Origin: Membranipora membranacea
Lineage: Eukaryota > Bryozoa > Gymnolaemata > Cheilostomatida > Membraniporidae
Direction: 5' to 3'
NCBI GenBank assembly: GCA_914767715.1
Contig: OU612070.1
Span: 8,325,501 to 8,389,500, forward strand
Length of the DNA stretch: 64,000 nucleotides
Part shown: positions 1 through 10,830 of the stretch, piece after piece
Layout: the number at the start of each line of letters is the position of its first letter
Numbering within the stretch: position 1 is the first letter of the stretch
Notes under the pieces: generated by a model
What the model was told of the DNA's origin: nothing
What the model saw: only the letters and a program-made list of their open reading frames with translations
Databases searched by the model: none
Program-made: the position numbers and the translations under genes

Positions 1-208
1 CTATCAGCATAATATGTCAGTTTAGTCTAAGTCCCTCACATGTACAGATGTTTGTACTCAGGGCGTCATTCCAGACTCCTTGTGAAGATCATTGGACTTG
101 GCTGCAATAACGGGTTATGGATGTAGTCAATTTTATGAAGATTCCATATACCCTATACTAAGTTTTAAATGTAAACCTGTATTGAGTGCATATCCTTGTA
201 TTCACCAG

Positions 209-3200
209 ATTCATGAATACGGCAGCTCTGAGTACGAGGCGAGCTCAGAAGAAAATGTCCAGTTCATAGATGACATGGAGGAGAATGAATTAGTGTACAA
301 AACTTTGTGAGTGTAATTATTTTATTGATTTGATATATTCAGACAAGAAATGAAATTCCTCGATAAAAGTAATGGTTTTGTGCTTCAATAAACAATGATC
401 GAAAGAAAGTCGAAAATTCTTAAAATATGCTAGTTACTATAAAAAATCATTATAAAAGTAGCGGGAATTTGAAATAATGTTTTTTGATAACACACTGCGT
501 TTTTTTATTGTCGCGAAATAACATAACGATGAATTGTAGAAAAAAATCAAATGAACTGTAAACACTTCCAAGGGAGCTACATATACAAAGCTGGTTAGAA
601 AATTGTTCTTACAATGTTGTGTTGGATATTGACAGGTTTTTTTTATATTTACAGGGGAACTTCATGGTATGATGAGAAGAAGTTCATTGTCTGCCAAGAC
701 AACCTCCTTCAACTATTGAAGCCGTGTATACGATGTGGCATGGAGGCTTTGGTGGAGCAGCAGCAGGCATATGGGTGCTACGTGCCTTTCAAAATATCTT
801 GCCAGAGTGACAAATGCGGTCATGTTAGAGAGTGGGCTAACAGTGAAAAGGTGAATGGTGTGCCCATTCTAAATCTCCTCCTCTGTGCCACCATACTCTT
901 CACTGGCTGCCTTCCGACTAAATTTTTACGAGCCTTCAACTTCCTGAATGTCTCCACAGTGAGCCCCGGTACATTCTTCAAATACCAACGGGAGTATCTA
1001 CACGGGGTAAGTCAAGTTTCCAAGAAATCATGTTGCTATGATCCATTATGTTATGTCTTGTGAGGGGGATTGAGATGGAATGGGATAAATCATTCCGAAT
1101 ATGGTGATGTATTGCACTCATTGTCTACAAAGGCCGCGGACAAATTTGATTTTGTATATAATGGTAGTAAATCTATCAGACAATTTTATAAAGTCAGCCA
1201 GATCCATCACCTTAATGCAAAGTTGTGTTTTATGGTTTCGATATACTATCTATTTTGAGTGTTTTCTCTCTGAATTTTGAGTAATTTAAGCAGTCAAAAA
1301 TAAAGTGAATATTTGTGTTCGATAACGCAGATAACGCACCGCATTTAGGACAGGAATGTTAGATTGAATTGGTTTTACGGCGTGTATATTGGAGCTAGAT
1401 AATCATGACTGGAGATATTAGCTAAGATACCGATTGGTATTAGGCACATGTATAAAAAGGAATCATATGATTGACAAAAAGTATTGACATATCCCTCCAC
1501 CAGTGTATGATAACAGTGATTGTTTGTTGTGACATAAGATATAAAAGGCTGGCGACAGGCCGCCTAGAAGTCCGAGTTATTTTAAATTCAGGTCAGCTAT
1601 ATTTAGCCATGTATTTCAACAAGGAAGACTCGTCAGCGATGTTCATTTGGTTTAAGTGTTCTCTGAATGGACCATGACCTGTGATAGTGTTTACAACATA
1701 TGGCAGATGTGGCCTTCTGAGTTCTAATTATGTTATATTGCTGAAAGAGTAAAAATCTATGATTTCTGTAGCCAGAGATGGTTTTTAGCAGAATTTACAT
1801 TGTGCTATTTCGTTGACTAAGGGATCTCCAGGTTTTAATAGTCTGAATTATCTTTTGTTAAGGTTGTGAGGGAGGTGTATGAGAAGAGGATGGCGGAGGA
1901 GAGAGCCAAACTACAGCAGCCACTAAAACTGAATGGCGATGGGCGGTTCGACTCCCCTGGCCACAGTGCCATGTATGGCATCTACACATTTATGTGTGCC
2001 GCAACCAGTAAAATTGTTGCAAACAGTTTGGTAAAGGTAAGTTATCTTGCATCATACAGTGAAAATTAAATTGTTTTGGATAAATGTGGATGGTGACATC
2101 AGTGTGATACAGAATCATTGAACTCCATAGCTGGAGTGGTGTAATTACCTTTATTTTGCCCAACAACGGGTTTGCAAAAATAGCCAGTCCCTGTGGCATT
2201 CTAGAAAAGCCCAAATCATCGACGCTGAAAGCAATTTATTACTGTTTGCAGTTTTGAAAACAAGATAAATTCCTAGGCTATATTATTCATGCTAGCAGGG
2301 ACAGCCGATCAGATCAATGTCAGATCAATCCCTGTGTTGAGTGTCCGAACTGTATAAGGTTATCCTGATAATTCCGTTCTATGAGAAGAATTTATTTCAG
2401 TGTACACATAACACAAGATCGTCATTGGCTTTATGAATAACTTGATGCCAAAACTTTAGCGCATGAACACATTTTTCTATCTATTTTTCTCACAGTGTAC
2501 AGAGACAACTTCCTCTTCAGCTATGGAACTAGAGGGGCTAAAGCGCTGTAGAGCCTATCTTGATCTAAACAATGTCGCTGTCGAACAGCTTACAACAGAC
2601 CGCCACGTCAGTGTGAAGGCGTATATGAAGAATTCTTGGAAGGCTGTCAAACACTACTTTGATACTTGGCATCTCACAAAAGGTATGCTAGAATCTCAAA
2701 AAGTAACACTGTATCATGTTTATAGAAGCTTCTATCCTAATAGAACTCAGCGTAAATATTTTATCACCCAAATCTATCCATCCATATCACACATGCAGAC
2801 AGTCATCGCAATAACAATATTATAAATGCACCCTACTCTCATAGCATAATCATATTATCGCAATGTAAACAAGACATGACACTGTGGTTTCTTCCTGGTC
2901 GAAATACCACAAATAAGCAGTAAATAAATGCTGTTGCTGTAGACAGGAGACATGAAAAGTAATCCTACACTAAATGACAATGAATTTTGAAAATAGATAG
3001 ATTGTGACTATGAATTCAGTTATCCTCATCTGATGGATTACTTATTGATGTTTTTGTTAACAAATCTGTTGTAGGACTGCGGAAGAAACTTAATAAGTTG
3101 TCCACAAAGAAAGTTGGGTTCAAGCAAATTGGCCGCTGGATACCAGCCATTATAGCCCACCTATGGCATGTTATCACCAACACTGCTCCAGGTGACCAAC

Positions 3201-5288
3201 GGATGGCATGGTGGAAGTCATGCGCAAATCATATTTGCAACATCCATGACTTGGAAGGAGACGGAATCGGAAAATGTAAGCACCCAGATGAAGAAGTTCG
3301 GTACAACGAGCAAGGGGAAGAACTTGTTGTTGAGTGGATTGTTCCAGGTTCGTTGACATTTGAATTAGCCTTTGCTCTGTTTGTTATGATTATGCATTTT
3401 CCACCCAGATTTGCAAGGAAACAGGCCCACAGATCAGCAAATAAGTGCTATTTAGACACCTGTCTTGAACGTGGCTAATTCTGCAATAAGTTTCCTTATG
3501 CACTTGCCATACAAATGCGTAATTCTGAATCGATGATTTATTTTGAAAGACGAATCAAGTTGCCACATGTGATTCCTTATTACAGATACGCAGCTTGACT
3601 TGGAAACGAGAAAGGTACTGTGGGAGAAAGGGTTTATGGAGGCAATAAACATGGCCAGTGGGACCTCGACAGGAGAGTTGGAGAGCTTTCATGGCGAACT
3701 CAACCGTAATGCACCCAAAATGGAGGGGTTTTCCTACTCTGGAATGCTTTCACGGTAAGAACTTTACACAGACTGGTGCGCTAACTATACACACTAGGTA
3801 TGCACACATGGCCGTCTGCATGTGGATTACAACAGGGATAATTTTTCTATAATAGTTGTGGGTCCTGTGTAATATGTTGTAACAAATCTTAGGAACACCA
3901 AGTAAGTAGGCCCACTGGTCAATCATGATTAATCCCAAAGTGCCAAACATAAGTTCACCATTCCACTGCCATGAGTAAAGTAAAGCAACAAGGATTATGT
4001 AAAAATATACTAGAGACCACTAGTGACTTACATAACCCAACTACACTGCAATATATTGGCTCACGAGCATACAGCTTTTTGGTAGTTTACTTTGATTGGG
4101 GATTAATTTTGTGATTGATTTTGCAACATCCAAGCGTGGGAATCACACTGAAATTGCCGTGGGAATCACACTGAAATTTCCGGAAATATCTTATTATTTT
4201 TCATGTTAAACACCAACGAAGCACTTGAACCAGACAGGTTTTATTTATGAAACCTGTCTGTACAAGTGCTTAGTAGTCTATAGCATGAAAAATAGTAATA
4301 AATTACTGCGAAATTCACACGCTTGGTTGTTTCATAAATATAATCTGATAAATCTCTACTTATTTTTAGAACACAGCTGACCATTTTACAACACAACGAA
4401 AATTGCCAACGGTCGGTAAAGATGATGGCAAGTGATCCTACCAAACCGAGGAAAGTAATACACCGCTCGAAAGCCACCAAACAAACCCCGACAGTTCAGT
4501 TTGTAAGAGAGGATGCCACATACAGTGAGTCAAAATTCATTATCATGATGAAATAATGGTAAATTGAAAAAGTTTCCCCAGACAACAAGTTGCAGAAACA
4601 TCCAAAACATAATGTTGTATTATTAGTCATTTTGAGGAGCCACAACTACCGGAAACACCCAAATATCATTACCAGCCGACATCAAGTGCTCAGACTGCAA
4701 ACTGGTGTAGTTAGTCAGCAAACATTGATAACCTACTACACTTGACTGGAAGTCCGCTCAACTTTACAAGAAGTTTATTAATTCAATCTAATTGTTTCAG
4801 GTTACATAGATGACATGTACAAATGCCTGGATGGTTATGTAAAAAACCGAACACGGCCTCTCCTCAATGATATTGAGCCTCCAACACTCGCGTCTAAAGG
4901 ACCTCAATACGATTCCATCGAAGAAGTGGAGGCTGAAATGGAAAAAAAAAGACGAGGTGGGTTGGCAAAACCTCACCACATTACGCTGACACAAAGATAT
5001 GCAGAAAGCCGAGGGCGGAGCCGCGGCCGTGGCAGAGGCAATATCTCTGGAGCAGAGCAGCAAGCTACTCCACAGCCTAAAGAACAGCCTGGTAGAGGAA
5101 GACCCAGCTCAGCTGAAGCAGCAGAGCAGCAAGCTACTCCAAAGCCTAAGAAACAGCCTGGTAGAGGAAGATCCAGCTCAGCTGCAGCAGATGACAATTT
5201 GAGCCAGGTAATTGTTACCTCTAAAAAAGGCAAAGCCAAGGGGAAAGCACCGATGAAGGGCAAATCTCTGTCAAAAAAATCCTCATGA
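209..5288 (+). CDS. DDE-transposase-like protein, 3' part (8 exons, 5' end outside window)
   Basis: Exons inferred from GT..AG sites and matching phases: 209-306, 655-1006, 1863-2036, 2496-2682, 3075-3347, 3586-3754, 4370-4524, 4801-5288. They join into one open frame of about 631 visible residues ending in TGA. Visible landmarks: a CxxC plus CxxxxC zinc-ribbon-like patch in exon 2; GDGRFDSPGH (Asp at about 176/180); TDRH (Asp about 243); DTWH (Asp about 264); LESFHGELN (Glu about 394). This order is typical of a large animal family of transposase-derived proteins, often THAP-associated; the exact superfamily (Kolobok-like?) is unsure. The C-terminus is low-complexity, with two PGRGR-type repeats and a basic K/S-rich tail (GKAPMKGKS). 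The first exon starts at a plausible acceptor ending at 208; no start Met is visible, so upstream exons lie outside the window. Presence of introns and an open frame suggest a host-resident or recently active copy. Exact exon 1 start is uncertain. Confidence 0.78.
4161..4320. repeat. Hairpin-forming MITE-like inverted repeat in transposase-like gene intron
   Basis: Two arms (about 4191-4241 and 4249-4300) are reverse complements. The core CAGACAGGTTT pairs with AAACCTGTCTG, AAGCACTTG pairs with CAAGTGCTT, and an outer TTATTATTTTTCATG pairs with CATGAAAAATAGTAATAA. The whole lies in the intron between 3755 and 4369. A small direct duplication (GTGGGAATCACACTGAAATT) precedes it at about 4136-4178. 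Confidence 0.65.
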
Positions 5289-6862
5289 CTTTTCGTTTAA
5301 AAAACATAGTCAAGTCAATTTTTATTCCATGTACGCTATATAATTACACATTTTTTATTTTCTACCCGCTGTTGCATCATTTCCAAGGGGAAAGCACCGA
5401 TGAAGGGCAAATCCCTGTAAAAGAGATTATCATGACTTTTCATTTTGAAAACATAGTCAAGTCAATTTTTATTCCATGTACGCTATATAATTACACATTT
5501 TTATTTTCTACCTGCTGTTGCATCATTTCCAGGGGGAAAGCACCGATGAAGGGCAAATCCCCGTCAAAGAAATCATCGTGACTTTTCATTTTCATTTTGA
5601 AAACACAGTCAAGTTAATTTTTATTCCATGTACGCTATATAATTACACATTTTTATTTTCTACCTGCTGTTGCATCATTTCCAGGGGGAAAGCACCGATG
5701 AAGGGCATATCCCCGCCAAAGAAATCATCGTGACTTTTCATTTTCATTGTGAAAATAATTTTGAAAACACAGTCAAGTCAATTTTTATTCCATGTACGCT
5801 ATATAATTACACATTTTTATTTTCTACCTGCTGTTGCATCATTTCCAAGGGGAAAGCACCGATGAAGGGCAAATCCCCGTCAAAGAAATCATCGTGACTT
5901 TTCATTTTCATTTTGAAAACACAGTCAAGTTAATTTTTATTCCATGTACGCTATATAATTACACATTTTTATTTTCTACCTGCTGTTGCATCATTTCCAG
6001 GGGGAAAGCACCGATGAAGGGCATATCCCCGCCAAAGAAATCATCGTGACTTTTCATTTTCATTGTGAAAACAATTTTGAAAACACAGTCAAGTCAATTT
6101 TTATTCCATGTACGCTATATAATTACACATTTTTATTTTCTACCTGCTGTTGCATCATTTCCAAGGGGAAAGCACCGATGAAGGGCAAATCCCCGTCAAA
6201 GAAATCATCGTGACTTTTCATTTTCATTTTGAAAACACAGTCAAGTCAATTTTTATTCCATGTACGCTATATAATTACACATTTTTATTTTCTACCTGCT
6301 GTTGCATCATTTCCAGGGGGAAAGCACCGATGAAGGGCATATCCCCGCCAAAGAAATCATCGTGACTTTTCATTTTCATTGTGAAAACAATTTTGAAAAC
6401 ACAGTCAAGTCAATTTTTATTCCATGTACGCTATATAATTACACATTTTTATTTTCTACCTGCTGTTGCATCATTTCCAGGGGGAAAGCACCGATGAAGG
6501 GCATATCCCCGTCAAAGAAATCATCGTGACTTTTCATTTTCATTTTGAAAACAATTTTGAAAACACAGTCAAGTCAATTTTTATTCCATGTACGCTATAT
6601 AATTACACATTTTTATTTTCTACCTGCTGTTGCATCATTTCCAGGGGGAAAGCACCGATGAAGGGCATATCCCCGCCAAAGAAATCATCGTGACTTTTCA
6701 TTTTCATTGTGAAAACAATTTTGAAAACACAGTCAAGTCAATTTTTATTCCATGTACGCTATATAATTACACATTTTTATTTTCTACCTGCTGTTGCATC
6801 ATTTCCAGGGGGAAAGCACCGATGAAGGGCAAATCCCCGTCAAAGAAATCATGACTTTTCAT
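5236..6862 (+). repeat. Tandem array of ~147-164-bp units carrying a duplicated terminal exon
   Basis: Units start at about 5236, 5383, 5529, 5681, 5845, 5997, 6161, 6313, 6477, 6641 and 6805, marked by CCAAGGGGAAAGC or CCAGGGGGAAAGC. Unit 1 is the 3' end of the upstream gene's coding sequence plus its downstream flank. Spacing is 147, 146, 152, 164, 152, 164, 152, 164, 164, 164. The 152 and 164 forms alternate, differing by a 12-bp GAAAACAATTTT-type insertion, which points to a two-unit higher-order repeat. Every unit carries a good splice acceptor (pyrimidine tract plus CAG or AAG) followed by a short frame encoding the basic GKAPMKGK...KKSS tail and TGA. Confidence 0.9.
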
Positions 6863-7120
6863 TTTGAAACATAGTCAAGGGATTTTCAGTTTTGTGCATT
6901 ATATACTTATATTCCAAACAATAGACTAAGTGTTCTTATTACTTATCTATCAAATTGTCGGGAAATTCTTCCTCGTCAGGACAGCCAGCATGGGCTTGGC
7001 TTAAATATTCCCGTTGAGTAAGGTAATTGTTATCTCTAAAAAAACCAAAGCCGAGGGGAAAGCACCGATGAAGGGCAAAGAAATTATTGTCACAGTTCAT
7101 TTTCATTTTGAAACCATAGT
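6863..7120. repeat. Array edge: degenerate copy of the last-exon segment
   Basis: Positions about 7018-7110 repeat the region around 5205-5275: a GTAATTGTTA stretch, a run of AAA codons, then GAGGGGAAAGCACCGATGAAGGGC. The amplified array is therefore bracketed by two related copies. A lone GCCAGCATGGGCTTGGCTTA at about 6984 is a partial unit of the satellite that follows. Confidence 0.7.
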
Positions 7121-7600
7121 CATAGCCAGCATGGGCTTGGCTTATTTGCTCCTGTTATCCAACTTGTTAGGATGACCGTGTAAAGCCTAACAGAAACCTG
7201 CCAGTCGAAAAGTCTGTTTCACACGGCTATCAGCCAGGCAATAAAATATGCTGTTTATCAACTTTACTATGATTTTATATGCATAGCAAGCATGGGCTTG
7301 GCTTATTTATTCCCGCTATCCAACTTGTTAGGATGAACGCATAAAGCCTAACGGAAACCTGCCAGTCAAAAAGTCTGTTCCACACGGCTATCAGCCAGGC
7401 AATCAGACATGCTGTTTATCAACCATACTTTGATTTTTTATGCATAGCCAGCATGGGCTAGGCTTATTGTTCCTGCTATCCAAAATGTTAGGATGAACGC
7501 ATAAAGCCTAACGGAAACCTGCCAGTCCGAAAGTCTGTTTCACAAGGCTATCAGCCAGACAATAAATTATGCTGTTTATCAACCATACTATGTTTATACA
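7121..7600. repeat. Second tandem satellite, ~161-bp unit, three copies
   Basis: Units begin with CATAGCCAGCATGGGCT-like sequence at 7121, 7282 and 7443, each 161 bp apart and highly similar. Each contains a short inverted repeat (GTTAGG ... CCTAAC) and a CGGCTATCAGCCAGGCAAT block. I see no tRNA A/B boxes and no coding potential. Confidence 0.85.
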
Positions 7601-8111
7601 ACTTACTATCTAACGCTAACAGAGAAACTAACAGAGAAACGGGATGCAATTTGATTAGTACAGTGGACAAATAATATGCACACATTTGGTTTAGTTGGCT
7701 ACATAAAGTGTCAAGAGTGTAAGGTTGCTAAAAATAGTTACAGTCGGAACATTTATAATTGTTATAATAAATTATTATTGTAACCTGTTATGACAGACAA
7801 AACATATTGAGGGAATTGAATGTCAGAATAGAATGTAATGTCCAGTAATATTGCATAATATCACAGTAAAAACCAAGCTGGAGCAGCATAAGTGGCTAAA
7901 GGACATACATTGGCACAATAAGATTTGTATTAACCATCGGTATTCATGCCTAGCACTTTCAGTTGGCAAAGTAATAAAGTCTTTGAATTGAAATTAGATA
8001 TAATGCTAGCTACATGTATAGAAAAATTAAGGTGGTTTACAATATGAGCTCCTTAAAACTTGACTAAACAGATGGTACAATATTTAATTTTAATATTAAT
8101 TTAAAAGATTT
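7601..8111. other. Intergenic, nothing assigned
   Basis: AT-rich sequence between the 161-bp satellite and the stop of the P2X7-like gene. I see no open frame with domain features, RNA gene or repeat structure. Confidence 0.6.
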
Positions 8112-9117
8112 TTAGTTTATTGTCTCGGGAATATATATAGAAAAGTCATGATTGGCGAACTCCTCATCAGAGTCAGTGTCAAAATAGCAAGCTCTGACCA
8201 TCATGTATATACATGATGGCAGAGGTCTTCTCTCTTTCTTCCTTATCTCTGGAAACGTCCAAAAGATGATTGATCTATATGCAGCTAGGCGCTGCTGTCT
8301 CCTCTTTAATCTGTTGATCTGGTCTTCAGACCAGACATTACTGGGGACCAGTGTCTCCGCATCAGGATATCGTTCAGCTATGATAAAAAAAAATATTGGT
8401 AGTGAGATTATGAAGCTAAGTTCAGACATTTCATATTGAATTCCATTGAAAACTTCTGAAATCTCTGTTACATGATCACTCTTTGCTGAGTTGGCGAGAC
8501 TTGCCGGTCTCATTTCCAAATCCCTTCATTGATCGAACAAGAAACCTTTTCATTCAACTGTTAGCAAATAATTTGGTTGATTGAGAGGCCAGAAGAGTGA
8601 ACACAGTTAGGAAATTGAGAGTGGTAATCAGTGGTTTAAAAACCTCTCACACATTGCAATAAAGAGTGCTCCAGTGATTTCACACAATTAAAATTATCTC
8701 CCAACACAAACATGAGCAGATTTTGACTTGCATTGTTTTGGCAAGTCCTGGATCTGTATTAGTGTGTTTAATTTAAATTGACTGTTGTTTTGGGGAGCGA
8801 TCAGCAAAATAATTGCTTATTACAACATTACTACGCTAATAGTTACTGAGCGCCTGTACCAAGGAGTAACTTACTGTTACTCTTTGCCTATACTTACGAT
8901 GATGGCAGGCATAATTCCTGTACATAACTCTCAGTGGAGCAGGTCTTAAGAGGTCGTGTACGTCCTGTGAGTCAGCCATACACCTGATGTCTTCCTCTGG
9001 TCTCTTCTGCTCCCAAATCTTGTGCGTAGCACAGCAGTTATTCATGTGGTGATCGGGCCACACATGACACTTCCCACACAAGCACCATTCTGGATTGAGA
9101 TCTACAGCCATCTGCTC
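8112..9117 (-). CDS. P2X7-like C-terminal cysteine/histidine domain protein (last two exons)
   Basis: Two minus-strand exons, 9117-8898 and 8377-8112, join in phase through a good donor and a CTATGAT-type acceptor. The first starts EWCLCGKC, with further spaced Cys/His (CCATH, IRCMAD) and ends near MYRNYACHH. The second contains RLAAYRSIIFW and RPLPSCIYMMVR, then an acidic tail and TAA. The order WCxCGxC ... CC ... YR ... AYR..xxW ... xPSC matches the zinc-binding intracellular domain known from P2X7 and from many invertebrate 'P2X7-like' proteins without a channel. No channel portion is seen. A Met is available at 9111 but the exon also has an acceptor just upstream (9118-9119), so more 5' exons are likely. 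AATAAA overlaps the stop region on this strand. The upstream transposase-like gene faces it tail to tail. Function unknown. Confidence 0.72.
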
Positions 9118-9150
9118 CTACAAAATCAGCACAGATATACATAATATATA

Positions 9151-9420
9151 ATCAAGGAGGAATAGAGGAGTTACTCCTTGATATGATATAATATATAATT
9201 ATATATTATATACACCAAAGCTGCGATACAAGGGCACAGTCAAGAGGAGTCTCAAATATCTCGACATTACCAACAAATGGTTGGCAGAAGCTGACAAATA
9301 ACAGAGCGAGTTAGCGCAAATTGATTCAGAAGCAGAAGTCATCATCGGAACCGATGGACTGCCAGTAGTATATGCACCAAGGAGGCAGCTGTAACTCCTT
9401 GTATGCACACATCCAACACT
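9151..9420 (+). mobile_element. Degenerate LINE reverse-transcriptase fragment between two small hairpins
   Basis: About 9208-9395 read on + gives a fragment like LRYKGTVKRSLKYLDI ... WLAEADK, similar to the RNA-polymerase-end region of animal LINE polyproteins (xRYKDxxKRxLK). A stop interrupts it and only about 60 residues remain. It is bounded by two ATCAAGGAG/ACTCCTTG inverted-repeat motifs (about 9151-9182 and 9377-9402). Confidence 0.4.
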
Positions 9421-9538
9421 TGCAGTGTTTCGTATAGTTGATCGCTCTCTATTAGTCTACAGCAAGCCTTCTGTGCTCTGCTCATTTACTCCAACAATAA
9501 TGAAGTTACAGTTTTGTCTAGCCCTGTATATGTTCTGT

Positions 9539-9582
9539 CAATGAACTAAACCTCAATCAATGAACTAAGGTTTAGTTCATTG
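9539..9582. repeat. Perfect 15-bp inverted repeat
   Basis: CAATGAACTAAACCT (9539-9553) and AGGTTTAGTTCATTG (9568-9582) are exact reverse complements, with another CAATGAACTAA in the loop. Confidence 0.8.
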
Positions 9583-9604
9583 GTTCTGTCCTGTCCAATT
9601 ACTA

Positions 9605-10270
9605 AGCTTAGTGTTGATAATAATTTTGTCATACCAATACCACAAATTTTATTCCCTGTATGCTATTGAATGGAATTACAAGTCAAGTGACATTTTTATT
9701 TCCTACCTGCTGTGGCATCTCTTCTTGTTGCTGCTCTTCCTGCTGCCCAACATTCTCTTGCAGCCTTTGTGCAACAACTCTTCTAGGCTGCAAATCTCAA
9801 GGGTTGTCCAGGGCCTCAAGGCTGGAGGAACTAGATGAAGACATAATAAAGCAAGGAGTAAATTAAATGTTCTATGGAATGTGTGACTCGTTTTGTTGGA
9901 TTCTTGTCGATGAATGACTTTTAATTTTAATGTCAAATGATCAGTGAATAAATTGCGGGTTGAGGTATTCTCATCCTCACCAATCTTGTTTACAATCAAT
10001 GAGGAAATAGAGCTATAATTCACACACTTTGATTGGCTACTCCTGAGATGCTGGAAAAAAACTTTGCTCGCTAATTCCCTCGTAGTATGTCATCACAATA
10101 TGATCACGTGACGTGATCGGCCATGTTGCAAATGTTACATAATTCCAAGGGGGTTACACCCACTTTTTTCCAGAGATGACAACTCTTGTAAATCAGTGTT
10201 TACACCTGCTGTATCTTGCTCACATGGGATATCAAGTCAAGAAACATAATCCTAACATAATTAACCTACC
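9605..10270. other. Intergenic with diverged copy of the 5.3-6.9-kb array spacer
   Basis: About 9640-9725 resembles the array spacer (ATTTTTATTT ... CTACCTGCTGT.GCATC), followed by unrelated sequence rich in CTGCT. A near-palindrome GATCACGTGACGTGATC lies at 10102-10118. I see no gene. Homology with the mirror copy of the RPTP locus begins at about 10270. Confidence 0.5.
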
Positions 10271-10830
10271 CTCAAACTAAGTCTTTAAGGCTAGTTAACA
10301 GCCAAAAAATTGTCTCTAACATCTTGTCTCCAGCTTAACTAAACTCTAGATAATATTTACTCCCCTAGGGTGAATCCAAACTATAACAAATCTCGTATCG
10401 TGGTGCGTGTTGCAAAATATGTGGAGAAATACAATAGAAAATTGATAGCTGAGTCAGTAAAAAAATATAATATTAGAAAGCATGGGTATTTCAACAGAAT
10501 AATAATCAGATACCATTGATACAACAAAATCAAATCTGGTTACTAGCATGCGATAATCCTGTTGGACAGTCAGCAGCAGCATGAAAACCTACTCACATTA
10601 AATTGGGCTACTCCCCTCACAATGTTCTCATAGATTTCACTGTTACTGAATGAATACACAGGCCGTGTAGGTAACAAACTTCAGTACGTGAGAATTAATA
10701 CGCTTTTTAGCCAAAAAACTTTGGTAGTCAATTAGTAGGATAATTGGTCGGGTTATCATGTAACTAATGTTGGGTAGTCATTATGGGTGAGACTAAGAAA
10801 AAGAGCAAGTTGTGAGCTTCAGTAGTTGGC

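Noticed and set aside
5518-6854. Series of ~71-75-residue frames with a CCCII core, as a small cysteine protein family
   Set aside because: They are overlapping read-throughs of the tandem repeat spacer; each starts in the acceptor region of one unit and ends in the next.
5236-6860. Regularly spaced repeats suggesting a CRISPR array
   Set aside because: Whole 150-164-bp units are repeated, spacers included, and the context is eukaryotic with splice signals.
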